Shown: one piece after another, positions 1-8,655 of the stretch | How the letters are laid out: each line of letters starts with the position of its first letter | How positions within the stretch are numbered: the stretch's first letter is position 1 | DNA from: an uncultured Acidobacteriaceae bacterium | GTDB lineage: Bacteria; Acidobacteriota; Terriglobia; Terriglobales; Acidobacteriaceae | Reading direction: 5' to 3' | DNA: 62,068 bases | Assembly (NCBI GenBank): GCA_903842065.1 | Contig: CAIMKZ010000073.1 | Coordinates: 1 to 62,068, forward strand | Notes under the pieces: generated by a model | What the model was told of the DNA's origin: nothing | What the model saw: only the letters and a program-made list of their open reading frames with translations | Database searches by the model: none | Position numbers and translations under genes: made by a program

Positions 1-37
1 AGCGGGCGGCGTGCAATGCACGCCGCCCGCTTGTTTT
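1..37 (+). terminator. Intrinsic terminator of a gene left of the window
   Basis: A perfect 13-bp inverted repeat (2-14 with 18-30, loop AAT) is followed by TTGTTTT. This fits a Rho-independent terminator for a plus-strand gene ending before the window. The stem could also work in the other direction. Confidence 0.75.
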
Positions 38-51
38 CCAGATCGACCTGC

Positions 52-360
52 CTACGCGGCTTCTCTCTCAAACACCGGCTTCACGCGGAACGCGTTCTCG
101 CCTGCCGGAGTCAGTGTTACGCTCATGGCTCCCACCGCGCCCTCACGCTGCTTCTTCAGTTCCAGCCAGCCGCACAGCCGGCGGTCGCGGATCTCGCCCT
201 CGCCGTTCCAGAACCCGGCCGGCAGTCCGCAAGAGATGCGCAGGTGGTCCAGTTCGAGCTCAAGCATCCCGGGCCTGGAACCGAAGAGCGTCCCTCCACT
301 CTCACGGCCTAACCTCAACCCGGTTACAACGCTTCCTTTGCAATCGGCTTCGAAGATCAT
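52..360 (-). CDS. Hypothetical protein, 102 aa
   Basis: I do not recognise the family. The ATG at 360 is preceded on the minus strand by GGAG six bases upstream, which supports a real start. The protein begins MIFEADCKGS, has no signal peptide or membrane segment, and alternates short hydrophobic and charged stretches, suggesting a small beta-rich cytoplasmic protein. Its stop lies just beyond the terminator at 1-37, so that hairpin may end both this gene and the one to the left. No neighbour suggests a function. It could be spurious, since GC-rich DNA yields many open frames. Confidence 0.45.
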   Translation of the reverse strand: MIFEADCKGSVVTGLRLGRESGGTLFGSRPGMLELELDHLRISCGLPAGFWNGEGEIRDRRLCGWLELKKQREGAVGAMSVTLTPAGENAFRVKPVFEREAA

Positions 361-423
361 GGCTCACTCCAACCATCGGCTAACCGGCGCGATGTGACGG
401 TTTGATAGAGACAACTCTCCGCT

Positions 424-450
424 AGCGCGGAAAGCGCGGAAAGCGCGGCT
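424..450 (+). repeat. Single arm of 9-bp tandem repeats
   Basis: AGCGCGGAA, AGCGCGGAA, AGCGCGGCT: three 9-bp units. It resembles the nonamer arms at 12733-12856 and 22746-22901, but I do not see a facing arm nearby. Confidence 0.7.
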
Positions 451-741
451 CCAGTTGTTGTTAGACACGTGGACTGTTGACTGCGACCAGTAGAAAATGA
501 AAGAGGAATTAGCCCGGCGATTCAGCTCAGTACAGCGAAATGCTGTCGAACCTTACTTACCTAGTATTCCACAGATGTTACTTGGAAATGTGACTGTAGT
601 TTAAATATTGGCACTTTGGTGTGAATTTCCCATAATGATCGCCATTCTGCGGCAGATCAGCGCCAGAGGCAAACCAACACAAGCCGTCCAGTGCGTCTTC
701 ATCTCTTCCGGAGCGCGCCCCGGTAAGCAATATCCCTTTAC

Positions 742-775
742 AAACAAAAAGCCCGTTCTTCGCGAACGGGCTTTG
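742..775 (-). terminator. Orphan intrinsic terminator (minus strand)
   Basis: Inverted repeat AAAGCCCGTTC (748-758) with GAACGGGCTTT (764-774) and a 5-nt loop. Read on the minus strand the stem is followed by TTTTTGTTTG, a good U-tract; the plus-strand tail (TTTGCGTCT) is poorer. No recognised minus-strand gene lies to its right, because the SDR gene at 997 reads away from it. Confidence 0.65.
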
Positions 776-996
776 CGTCTTGCAGCGGAAGGAGAAGCTT
801 GTGAAATCATAGTAACCCAATTTAATCCAGTTAAGCGTAAGGCAAACATAAATATTTCGCGATCGCACCGCCGCCGCGCCATTCTCCTCCAGTGCCAGAC
901 CTCCTTGACGCCCCCCAACTCCCGGTGAAACCCTCAAATTAAAGCACTTGAATCCCACGAACCCGGCCCCAAGCCCTCGGCCGACCAGGAGCTGAC

Positions 997-1773
997 GTGC
1001 TCAACGGAAAAGTCGCCATCGTCACCGGCGGAGCCAGCGGCATCGGCCGCGCCATCGCTCAGGGCCTCTCTCAGGCTGGAGTCCACCTGGTCATAGCCGA
1101 CCTCAACCCCGAATCCGCCCGGGCCGCCGCCGCCGAACTCTCCGCCACGGCCGCGCGCTCAATCGCCGTCCAGGCCAACGTCATGGAATCGGCCGACGTA
1201 CGCCGCATGATCGATGCCACTGTAGAGACCTTCGGACGCCTCGACATCCTCGTCAACAACGCCGGCCTCCAGCACGTCGCCCCCATCACCGAATTCCCCG
1301 AGGAGCGCTGGAATACCATGATCGGCGTCATGCTCACCGGCGCATTTCTCTGCACCAAATACGCCCTGCCGCACATGATCCGCAATCGCTGGGGCCGCAT
1401 CGTCAATATGGGCTCGACCCAGGCCAAGGTCGCCACGCCTTTCAAGGTGGGCTACGTAGCCGCCAAGCACGCTATCCTCGGACTCACTAAGACCGCAGCC
1501 CTTGAGGTGGCCGAGCACAACATTACCGTCAACGCCCTCTGCCCCGCCTTCGCTCGCACCCCTCTCGTCGAAAAGCAGATCGCCGCCGTCGCCCTCCAGC
1601 ACAACATCAGCGAAGCCGATGTAGTAGAAAAGCTCATGACCGGCCCCGCCGCCATCCACCGCCTCCTTGAGCCCACCGAGATCGCCTCGCTAGCCCTCTA
1701 CCTCTGCTCCGACGCAGCCTCCGGCATCACCGGCGCAGCCCTCGACATCGACTGCGGCTGGACGGCACGCTGA
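997..1773 (+). CDS. bdhA: 3-hydroxybutyrate dehydrogenase (SDR family)
   Basis: Cytoplasmic NAD-dependent short-chain dehydrogenase, predicted to interconvert 3-hydroxybutyrate and acetoacetate in ketone-body or PHB metabolism. The 258-aa length is typical. Visible motifs are the nucleotide-binding TGGASGIG (10-17), NNAG (87-90), catalytic Ser140, and Tyr153/Lys157 in YVAAK. The stretch from LTKTAALEVAE to TPLVEKQI and the C-terminal GWTAR match BdhA proteins better than the generic FabG type. The start is a GTG preceded by AGGAG five bases upstream; no ATG fits better. It appears to be a single-gene unit. Substrate choice rests on recalled family resemblance, so another hydroxy-acid SDR is possible. 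Confidence 0.8.
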   Translation: MLNGKVAIVTGGASGIGRAIAQGLSQAGVHLVIADLNPESARAAAAELSATAARSIAVQANVMESADVRRMIDATVETFGRLDILVNNAGLQHVAPITEFPEERWNTMIGVMLTGAFLCTKYALPHMIRNRWGRIVNMGSTQAKVATPFKVGYVAAKHAILGLTKTAALEVAEHNITVNALCPAFARTPLVEKQIAAVALQHNISEADVVEKLMTGPAAIHRLLEPTEIASLALYLCSDAASGITGAALDIDCGWTAR

Positions 1774-1831
1774 AGAGCGCAGCACCACTCACGCCAGTTA
1801 AAATTCCCTTGTAGTTCCCCGGAGGTTCCCC

Positions 1832-2407
1832 ATGCGCAAGTCTCTGCTTGTGCTTGCCCTGCTTGTCAGTGCAAGCTTCGCCCCAGCCCAGAACCCGCCC
1901 AAAGGCTTCTCAGGAAGCTTCGTCAGCATCAACGGCGACACCGTCACCCTTCAGGACAAGGACGGCAAGACCTTCACCGTCGAGATGACTCCTGGCTGGA
2001 CCGTCTCGGCCAACCGTGCCGGAACACCCGCCGACATCAAGCCCGGCGACTTCGTCGCCACCACGAATGTGCTAACTAGCGAAAACTCCGGCAGCGCCAC
2101 CGAGCTGCGAATCCTAGAGCCAGGCTACAGCCCCGAGCAGGGCACGCACACCCTCTCGCCCACCGACAGCCGCATGATGACCCACGGCACGGTAAAGTCC
2201 GCCACCAAATCCGCCGACGGCGTGGAACTCGAGATCACCTACCCCAACGGCTCACGCAAGCTCGTTGTAGCTGCCACCGTTCCGGTAACCATCTCCGACC
2301 CACTCGACAAGACCATCCTCAAGCCCGGGCAGATGGTCGTCGGCGTAACGCGTCCCGGTCCGGACGGGGTGCAGCGCGCCAGCCGGGTTCAGTTGCAGAA
2401 CCAGTAG
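1832..2407 (+). CDS. Exported small protein, DUF5666-like
   Basis: 191 aa with a clear Sec signal peptide (MRKSLLVLALLVSASFAPAQ; cleavage expected after about residue 20). The mature part consists of two similar beta-rich halves: GSFVSINGDTVTLQDKDGKT near residues 28-47, and HGTVKSATKSADGVELEIT near 117-135. Both look like small OB-fold modules of the DUF5666 kind. GGAGG precedes the ATG. The function is unknown; a periplasmic metal- or ligand-binding role is only a guess. It follows bdhA by 58 bp but is probably transcribed separately. Confidence 0.7.
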   Translation: MRKSLLVLALLVSASFAPAQNPPKGFSGSFVSINGDTVTLQDKDGKTFTVEMTPGWTVSANRAGTPADIKPGDFVATTNVLTSENSGSATELRILEPGYSPEQGTHTLSPTDSRMMTHGTVKSATKSADGVELEITYPNGSRKLVVAATVPVTISDPLDKTILKPGQMVVGVTRPGPDGVQRASRVQLQNQ

Positions 2408-2430
2408 CACCGATCAACGCCAATTCTGCC

Positions 2431-2458
2431 GGCCCTGCACAGTCTCCTGCGCAGGGCC
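2431..2458 (+). terminator. Possible weak terminator
   Basis: GGCCCTGC (2431-2438) pairs with GCAGGGCC (2451-2458) across a 12-nt loop, 24 bp after the preceding gene. No U-tract follows directly, so termination is uncertain. Confidence 0.35.
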
Positions 2459-2584
2459 GATCCGTATGGAACGCTAGTATTTTTCGGTTCAATTCACGCC
2501 CAGCGGCACGCTTTGCTGGTACTCATCTGCTCCCGTGTAGTCTCCGTCGTCCTTGATTCGGTGTCGTAAGCAAAGAAATCCGGA

Positions 2585-2623
2585 TTGCATGACTTTTCAG
2601 CTTTGTATATATGTGTTATATAC
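2585..2623 (+). promoter_or_regulatory. Promoter and candidate operator of brnTA
   Basis: A perfect inverted repeat GTATATA-TGTGT-TATATAC spans 2605-2623, just upstream of the brnT start at 2629. A plausible -35 (TTGCAT, 2585-2590) stands 17 bp before a -10-like TATATG (2608-2613) inside the palindrome. BrnA-type antitoxins are known to repress their own promoter, so this palindrome is the likely binding site. This is inference; no footprint exists here. Confidence 0.5.
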
Positions 2624-2628
2624 AGATC

Positions 2629-2913
2629 ATGGGCAAGAAAGACCCACTTGTGGCTTGCACCGGCTTCGACTGGGACGAGTTCAATGCCGTCAAGAACTGG
2701 GAGCGCCACAGAGTAACGCCGGAAGAGGCCGAGGATGTCTTCTTTCGCGATCCGTTCGTGCTGCGATCCGACCCCACCCATTCGCAACGAGAGAAGCGTT
2801 ACAGTGCGCTTGGGAAGACGTCTCGCGGTAGAAGACTCTTTGTAGCCTTCACGATTCGAGGCACACGGATTCGGGTCATTTCCATACGGGATATGAACCA
2901 GAGAGAGAATTAG
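2629..2913 (+). CDS. brnT: BrnT-family toxin (ribonuclease) of a type II TA pair
   Basis: 94 aa. The segment FDWDEFNAVKNWERHRVT, the following EEAEDVFF, the YSALG box near the middle and RRLFVAFTIR...RVISIRDM are the hallmarks of BrnT toxins, which have a RelE-like fold and cleave RNA. I place the start at the ATG at 2629. The in-frame ATG six codons upstream (2611) lies inside the promoter palindrome and would give an atypical leader. The antitoxin gene follows after 13 bp, the usual toxin-first order for BrnTA. The C-terminus (RDMNQREN) is shorter than in many members, but no core motif seems lost. Confidence 0.85.
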   Translation: MGKKDPLVACTGFDWDEFNAVKNWERHRVTPEEAEDVFFRDPFVLRSDPTHSQREKRYSALGKTSRGRRLFVAFTIRGTRIRVISIRDMNQREN

Positions 2914-2926
2914 GTTTACCAGAGAT

Positions 2927-3217
2927 ATGAAGAAGCCGATCCCCAGGTTCAAGACCGAGGCCGAAGAGTTCGAGTTCTGGTCTTCGACCGGCCCCGGCGC
3001 CGACTCCACGCAGTTCGTGGACTGGTCTCAGGCCAAACGCGCTCGCTTCCCCAACCTCAAGCCCTCGCTGCGCACCATCTCCGTCCGCCTGCCCGTGGCC
3101 ATGATCGAAGACCTGAAGATTCTCGCCAACCAGCGCGATGTCCCGTATCAGTCGCTGCTGAAGGTGTTTTTGGCGGAGAGGCTGGATACAGAGCGCGGAT
3201 TGAAGCGGGCAGGTTAG
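2927..3217 (+). CDS. brnA: BrnA-family antitoxin
   Basis: 96 aa, directly downstream of brnT. The N-terminal half (FKTEAEEFEFW near 8-18, then VDWSQAKRARFPNLKPS) is the toxin-binding part typical of BrnA. The C-terminal half, TISVRLPVAMIEDLKILAN followed by VPYQSLLKVFLAERL, is a ribbon-helix-helix DNA-binding domain. It is expected to neutralise BrnT and, with it, repress the promoter palindrome at 2605-2623. AGAGAT just before the ATG gives a modest ribosome site. Confidence 0.85.
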   Translation: MKKPIPRFKTEAEEFEFWSSTGPGADSTQFVDWSQAKRARFPNLKPSLRTISVRLPVAMIEDLKILANQRDVPYQSLLKVFLAERLDTERGLKRAG

Positions 3218-3227
3218 GCTGGTATGA

Positions 3228-4091
3228 ATGAAAGCCTCGCATAGATTTCGCATATCAAACGCGATCGGCGTCGCATTCATTCTCGTAGGTATACCGCATA
3301 CGATTGCATTCGCACAGTCCCAACCAGAGAAGGGGGCCGCTCTTCCCCATGTAGCAAGCGCACAGGACCCGGTCTACCCCAAGATCGCTCTCGCGACGCG
3401 GGTCTCCGGCACGGTCCGCCTCCACGTCTCTACTGACGGAATGCGCGTTATAGCGATTGAAATAGTATCCGGACCTCCGATGCTTCTTGAGAGCGCCAGA
3501 AGTACCGTACAGTCCTGGAACTTTGAAAAGCACACTCCGACTTCATTCGAAGTAACCTTCGAATACAAGCTGATCAATGTGTACGGGTGTAAAGAAGTGG
3601 ATCGGGGCGTAAGCCTTGATCTGCCTGCGCATGTTGAGGTTCGCGATGCACCGGGTACATGCATCTGGGACAAGTATCGGCGGCAGCAGAAGTTCCTTCG
3701 CGAACAGCATGTCTATCCTGTTGAACTGCATCTTTCAGTAGACGGAAACAGCATCGCGAATCCCTCTGAGGTAAAGATCTCCAGCGGGAACAACGTTCTT
3801 ACATTGCCTGTAAGAGATGGCCTGTTCCTCGTGCCGGAAGAATTTGCAACAAGTCCAACTCTTACGTTCGAAGCAGTCATTGGGAAAGAGCAGATTCAGA
3901 TCGGCGGGATACATGGAGGAACATTAAAGGATATCTGGAATATTGATCTTCCAACGTCTCTCCATCTTGGCTGGAAGTGGCGTCTGCGCGGGGTTGATCA
4001 GCACCACGGCTGCCGTATTAGTTTCGATCCGCTGGATGGCGACGGGATGGGAATGCAAGTAAGCAACTGCCGCAGGCCCCTACGCAAATGA
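3228..4091 (+). CDS. Exported protein with TonB C-terminal-like domain
   Basis: 287 aa with a Sec-type signal peptide (residues about 1-29, ending IAFAQ). Residues about 45-115 (DPVYPKIALATRVSGTVRL ... VSGPPMLLESARSTVQSWNF) match the TonB/energy-transducer C-terminal fold, including the YP-x-A-x-x-x-x-x-x-G-x-V signature. The C-terminal half (about 120-287) is unfamiliar. Many acidobacterial exported proteins carry this domain without a TonB membrane anchor, so a classical TonB role is doubtful. It starts 10 bp after brnA. Base composition is clearly AT-richer than bdhA or the ilv genes, hinting at separate acquisition. Confidence 0.65.
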   Translation: MKASHRFRISNAIGVAFILVGIPHTIAFAQSQPEKGAALPHVASAQDPVYPKIALATRVSGTVRLHVSTDGMRVIAIEIVSGPPMLLESARSTVQSWNFEKHTPTSFEVTFEYKLINVYGCKEVDRGVSLDLPAHVEVRDAPGTCIWDKYRRQQKFLREQHVYPVELHLSVDGNSIANPSEVKISSGNNVLTLPVRDGLFLVPEEFATSPTLTFEAVIGKEQIQIGGIHGGTLKDIWNIDLPTSLHLGWKWRLRGVDQHHGCRISFDPLDGDGMGMQVSNCRRPLRK

Positions 4092-4136
4092 CGTAGCGCT
4101 TGCTTTCCGCAAATTCGTGAGGCTTGAAATCAAAAC

Positions 4137-4174
4137 ACTTCGGCCCAGCGGACTCAAGTCCGCTGGGCCGAAGT
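4137..4174. terminator. 18-bp perfect palindrome, probable bidirectional terminator
   Basis: ACTTCGGCCCAGCGGACT (4137-4154) is followed after two bases by its exact reverse complement (4157-4174). It sits between the convergent ends of the 3228 gene and ilvC. There is no U-tract on either strand, so it may be a cruciform or repeat rather than an efficient terminator. Confidence 0.45.
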
Positions 4175-4220
4175 CATCTGCCATCCGAGGCGTGTCACAA
4201 ACCCCAACCCGCCACGAATG

Positions 4221-4241
4221 AGCTAATAGCTAGAAGCTAGT
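4221..4241. repeat. Single heptad-repeat arm at the ilvC 3' end
   Basis: AGCTAAT, AGCTAGA, AGCTAGT: three 7-bp units of the AGCTNNN family, 9 bp beyond the ilvC stop. No clear facing arm is seen; the 4137-4174 palindrome lies where one would be expected. Confidence 0.75.
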
Positions 4242-4250
4242 AACTGTCTC

Positions 4251-5294
<1,044 letters not shown>

Positions 5295-5364
5295 TCAGAA
5301 TGTCGTAAATCTCTTCGTGCTCTCTCGAACCGCAATCAATCGGAACCCTTGCAGCAACCTAGCC

Positions 5365-5396
5365 AACAAACCCACTAACTTGCTGACCCGCTTACA
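5365..5396. repeat. Octamer repeat arm, ilvN-ilvC gap
   Basis: AACAAACC, CACTAACT, TGCTGACC, CGCTTACA: four degenerate 8-bp units. The last overlaps the ilvN stop codon (5392-5394). The units resemble the octads at 11405-11428. Confidence 0.6.
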
Positions 5397-5970
5397 ACGG
5401 CAGCGTCTCGTCAGGAACGTCCACAACGGCAGCGGACGCAGCCGCCTCATCCGCAGCCACGCCCAACGCCCTCACAACGCTGCTCACATGGTGGCCGCGC
5501 CGCATAGTCATCTTTCCGCTGCGACTAATCTCAAGAATACGCCCTTCATCCTCGCGCAATATCTCAATCAGCCCCTCTATCTTGCTCTCCACGCCCGTCA
5601 TCTCAATGGTCAGCGACTCCGAAGTCAGATCGACGATCCGCGCCCGAAACACCTCGACCAGGTCGAAGATCTGCGCCCGGTTCTGCGGCGTAACCGCCAC
5701 CTTCACCAGCGCCAGCTCGCGAGTTACCGTCGGCACCTGCTGAATGTCGTCCACATCGACAACATTCTCCAGCTTGAACAAGCTCGCCTTGATGCGGTGG
5801 CTGGCCTCGGCTGTAGACTCGCACACCAGCGTCAGCCGCGACAGTCCGGGCCGCTCACTGCGTCCTACGGTCAGAGACGTTATGTTGATATTCAGCCGCC
5901 GGAACAGCGAGGCCACGCGCGTCAGCACGCCCGGCAGGTCCTCCACGTAAGCAACAAATGTGTGCAACAT
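5392..5970 (-). CDS. ilvN: Acetolactate synthase small (regulatory) subunit
   Basis: 192 aa. An ACT domain fills residues 1-75 (VEDLPGVLTRVASLFRRLNI, NITSLTVGRSE), the effector-binding module that gives valine feedback control to the catalytic subunit. It is followed by the usual second ACT-like C-terminal domain (RIVDLTSESLTIEMTG, REDEGRILEISRSGKM). Length is slightly above the common 160-175 because of an Ala/Val-rich tail (AADEAAASAAVVDVPDE). It sits between ilvB and ilvC, as in many bacteria. The spacer to ilvB contains a complete heptad-arm element; the stop codon overlaps an octamer arm. Confidence 0.95.
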   Translation of the reverse strand: MLHTFVAYVEDLPGVLTRVASLFRRLNINITSLTVGRSERPGLSRLTLVCESTAEASHRIKASLFKLENVVDVDDIQQVPTVTRELALVKVAVTPQNRAQIFDLVEVFRARIVDLTSESLTIEMTGVESKIEGLIEILREDEGRILEISRSGKMTMRRGHHVSSVVRALGVAADEAAASAAVVDVPDETLPL

Positions 5971-5976
5971 AAAAGC

Positions 5977-6134
5977 AGCTCCCAGCTATTAGCTCTTAGC
6001 TACTAGCTCCTTCTGAGGCCCGAAAGCAGTTGAGCCTGTCCGAATCATCCGTCCCTGAACTGCAATCCCTTCAGAGTTGCCGCCAGGGTCCATATTCCGC
6101 AGTCACAGCTAAAAGCTAACAGCTAATAGCTGCT
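5977..6134. repeat. Heptad-arm palindromic element (ilvB-ilvN gap)
   Basis: Left arm 5977-6011: AGCTCCC, AGCTATT, AGCTCTT, AGCTACT, AGCTCCT. Right arm 6107-6134: AGCTAAA, AGCTAAC, AGCTAAT, AGCTGCT. Read in reverse complement the right arm matches the left (AGCTATTAGCT...). The arms enclose about 95 bp of unique sequence. Confidence 0.85.
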
Positions 6135-6141
6135 CTTCGCC

Positions 6142-7890
6142 TTACTTCTTCCCGCCCTTGCCCGGACGCCGAATCATCTCGTCGAGCGCGTTGCCGGCCG
6201 GAATCATCGGGTACACCGCGTCTTCCTTCTCCACCATGAAGTTAATCAGGAACGCGCTCTCAGTGCTCCGCGCCTCGTTGACAGCTGCCTCAACCTCGGC
6301 CCGCGTCCGCACCGTGCGCCCCGGAATCCCGTGTGCATCGGCCAGCTTCACAAAGTCCGGGCTCACCATCGGCGTCGACTCGTAGTTCTTCTCATAGAAG
6401 AACTCCTGCCACTGCCGCACCATGCCCAGGTAGCCGTTGTTGATCACGGCGATGTTGACCTTCATCTTCTCCTGCACAATCGTCGCCAGCTCCGCGGCAG
6501 TCATCTGGAAGCCGCCGTCGCCGGCGATCACCCACACTTCCCTGTCCGGGCACGCCGTCTTTGCGCCGATGCCCGCCGGAAGTCCGAAGCCCATCGTACC
6601 CAGTCCGCCCGAGGTGATCAGCGTACGCGGCTTGTCGTGCCGGTAGTACTGCGCCTCCCACATCTGGTGCTGGCCCACGTCGGTGGCCACAATCGCGTCG
6701 CCGCCGGTGATCCGCCACAGATCGTGCATCACGTGCGCGGCATAAAGATGGCCGGAGTCGGGCAGGTTCTTGATATCGCGCACCGCCGAAGCGCCCTTGC
6801 TCTCCTCGACCGTCTTCAACCACTCCGATCCGTCGCGCGGCTTAATGAGCGGCAGCAGCTCTTCGAGCACTTCGCTCAGATCGCCCACCAGGGCTACATC
6901 GATCTGGATGTTCTTGTTGATCTCCGACGGATCGATATCGATGTGGATCTTCTTCGCCTTGGTCGCGTAAGTGCTCGTCGAACCCGTTACACGATCGTCA
7001 AAGCGCATGCCGCACGCGATCAGCAAGTCGGACCGCTGAATCGCTTGATTTACCCACGCCTCGCCGTGCATGCCCATCAGGCCCAGCGTCAGCGGATGCG
7101 ATGCCGGGAATCCGCCCAGCCCCATCAGCGATTGCGCAACTGGTATCTGCGCCCGCTCGGCCAGGGTCTGAATCAGCGCTTCGGCCTTCGACTCAATGAT
7201 TCCGTGACCGGCCAGGATCACCGGCCGCTTTGCGTTGCGAATCAGTTCAACAGCCTCGGCAATGTCGTTCTTCTCAACACGCAGCATCGGATGCGGACGA
7301 TACGGCCGCGGACACGCGGCAGCAAAGTTGAAGATCGCGCTGTTGATTTCGGCGTCCTTCGTAATATCGACGAGCACCGGGCCGGGCCTGCCGCTGCGCG
7401 CAATCTGAAAGGCGTGGCGAATCGTAGGAGCAATGTCATCGACCTTCGTCACCAGGAAGTTGTGCTTGGTCACCGGGAGCGTGATGCCGGTGATGTCCAC
7501 TTCCTGAAAGGCGTCGGTGCCCAGCAGTTTCGATGAAACGTTGGCGACGATGCAGACCATCGGAGTAGAGTCGAGCATCGCCGTAGCGATTCCCGTAACC
7601 AGGTTGGTCGAGCCAGGGCCGCTGGTGGCAATCGCCACGCCCACTTTGCCCGAAGCCCTCGCGTACCCGTCGGCCATATGCGACGCGCCCTGCTCGTGCC
7701 GCACCAGAATGTGCCGGATGGGGAACTTCCTCAGCGCGTCGTAGGCCGGCAGAATCGTGCCGCCCGGATAGCCGAAGACCGTATCCACGCCCTCGCCTTC
7801 CAGCGTGGCCCAGATAATCTCGGCTCCCGTCATCTCTGTAGGCGTACTTAGATACGCCTGCTTCGCCTGTCCGCTCTCCTTCGTCGTCAT
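6142..7890 (-). CDS. ilvB: Acetolactate synthase large (catalytic) subunit
   Basis: 582 aa ThDP- and FAD-dependent enzyme that condenses pyruvate with pyruvate or 2-oxobutyrate, the first committed step to Val/Leu/Ile. The catalytic glutamate is E66 in VRHEQGASHMADGYAR. The oxyanion and FAD region (SGPGSTNLVTGIATA) follows at about 90-104. The ThDP/Mg motif GDGG (457-460) ends with NN (484-485). Length and order are typical of biosynthetic AHAS rather than catabolic AlsS, and the adjacent ilvN supports this. Both flanking gaps contain heptad-arm repeat elements. Confidence 0.97.
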   Translation of the reverse strand: MTTKESGQAKQAYLSTPTEMTGAEIIWATLEGEGVDTVFGYPGGTILPAYDALRKFPIRHILVRHEQGASHMADGYARASGKVGVAIATSGPGSTNLVTGIATAMLDSTPMVCIVANVSSKLLGTDAFQEVDITGITLPVTKHNFLVTKVDDIAPTIRHAFQIARSGRPGPVLVDITKDAEINSAIFNFAAACPRPYRPHPMLRVEKNDIAEAVELIRNAKRPVILAGHGIIESKAEALIQTLAERAQIPVAQSLMGLGGFPASHPLTLGLMGMHGEAWVNQAIQRSDLLIACGMRFDDRVTGSTSTYATKAKKIHIDIDPSEINKNIQIDVALVGDLSEVLEELLPLIKPRDGSEWLKTVEESKGASAVRDIKNLPDSGHLYAAHVMHDLWRITGGDAIVATDVGQHQMWEAQYYRHDKPRTLITSGGLGTMGFGLPAGIGAKTACPDREVWVIAGDGGFQMTAAELATIVQEKMKVNIAVINNGYLGMVRQWQEFFYEKNYESTPMVSPDFVKLADAHGIPGRTVRTRAEVEAAVNEARSTESAFLINFMVEKEDAVYPMIPAGNALDEMIRRPGKGGKK

Positions 7891-7908
7891 CGCTACTCCT
7901 CGAAAACG

Positions 7909-8043
7909 AGCTATTAGCTTCTAGCTCCTAGCTCCTAGACAATTCCTCGTCCACTCACAGCTGAGACAATGCCAAAACCGAAACGGTCCAGCGTGACAAA
8001 AAGCTTGCCCTCCTCTAGCGGTAGCTAAAGGCTAGAAGCTGCT
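7909..8043. repeat. Heptad-arm palindromic element (leuD-ilvB gap)
   Basis: Left arm 7909-7936: AGCTATT, AGCTTCT, AGCTCCT, AGCTCCT. Right arm 8023-8043: AGCTAAA, GGCTAGA, AGCTGCT, which mirrors the left in reverse complement. It fills nearly the whole 153-bp gap. Confidence 0.85.
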
Positions 8044-8655
8044 TCACCTAACTCGCAGCCAGCCCGCCTGGTCGTGCTGCTTTTCAAACCCATCGAGCGC
8101 CGCCGCATGTCGCAGCGTCAGCCCGATATCGTCCAGACCTTCCGTCAGGCAGTACTTGCGGAATGCGTCGAACTCGAACTTCGCCTCGAACCCGCGCCCG
8201 TCCTTCACTGTCTGCTCTTCGAGCGAAACCGTAAGCTGGTAGCCGGGGATCGTCTGCGCGTTCTTCAGCAGTTGGTCCACCTGCTCTTCGCTCAGCTTGA
8301 TCAGCACAATGCCGTTCTTTCCTGCGTTCGAGTAGAAGATATCGGCGAACGTCGGCGCAATCACCACGCGGAAGCCGTAGTCGGAAAGCGCCCAAACCGC
8401 ATGCTCGCGGCTCGATCCACAGGCAAAGTTCTTGCCGGCAACAAGAATCTTCGAGCCCTTGAACCGCGCGTCATTCAACACGAAGTCCGCGATCGGCTTG
8501 CCGTTCGGCGTCTGCCGCCAATCGAAGAACAGAAAGTCCTCGTAGCCGGTGCGCTCAATCCTCTTCAGAAACTGCTTGGGAATGATCTGGTCGGTATCGA
8601 CGTTGGTGCGGTCGAGCGGCGTCGGAACAGATGTTAGTGTCTTGAACTTTTCCAT
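8044..8655 (-). CDS. leuD: 3-isopropylmalate dehydratase small subunit
   Basis: 203 aa. Aconitase-type swivel domain that works with LeuC to isomerise 2- to 3-isopropylmalate in leucine synthesis. Motifs are NVDTDQIIPKQFLKR near the N-terminus and the substrate-binding FACGSSREHAVWAL around residues 77-90. The start ATG overlaps the leuC stop (TAATG), implying translational coupling and equal subunit synthesis. The long C-terminal form (about 200 aa) is the bacterial LeuD type. Confidence 0.96.
   Translation of the reverse strand: MEKFKTLTSVPTPLDRTNVDTDQIIPKQFLKRIERTGYEDFLFFDWRQTPNGKPIADFVLNDARFKGSKILVAGKNFACGSSREHAVWALSDYGFRVVIAPTFADIFYSNAGKNGIVLIKLSEEQVDQLLKNAQTIPGYQLTVSLEEQTVKDGRGFEAKFEFDAFRKYCLTEGLDDIGLTLRHAAALDGFEKQHDQAGWLRVR

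Larger units (their letters stand above)
361..996. other. Gene-free spacer of about 640 bp
   Basis: I see no convincing gene here. The spacer contains three 9-bp repeats at 424-450 and a strong hairpin at 748-774. Stretches around 480-610 and 800-870 are AT-richer than the surroundings. Open frames on both strands lack ribosome sites and family resemblance. Confidence 0.6.

Noticed and set aside
601..780. Riboswitch (cobalamin type considered) in the spacer before bdhA
   Set aside because: I could not find the conserved core sequences; only a simple terminator hairpin is visible.
608..928. Possible gene of about 106 codons in the 361-996 spacer
   Set aside because: Runs through the strong hairpin at 748-774, has no ribosome site and no recognisable domain.
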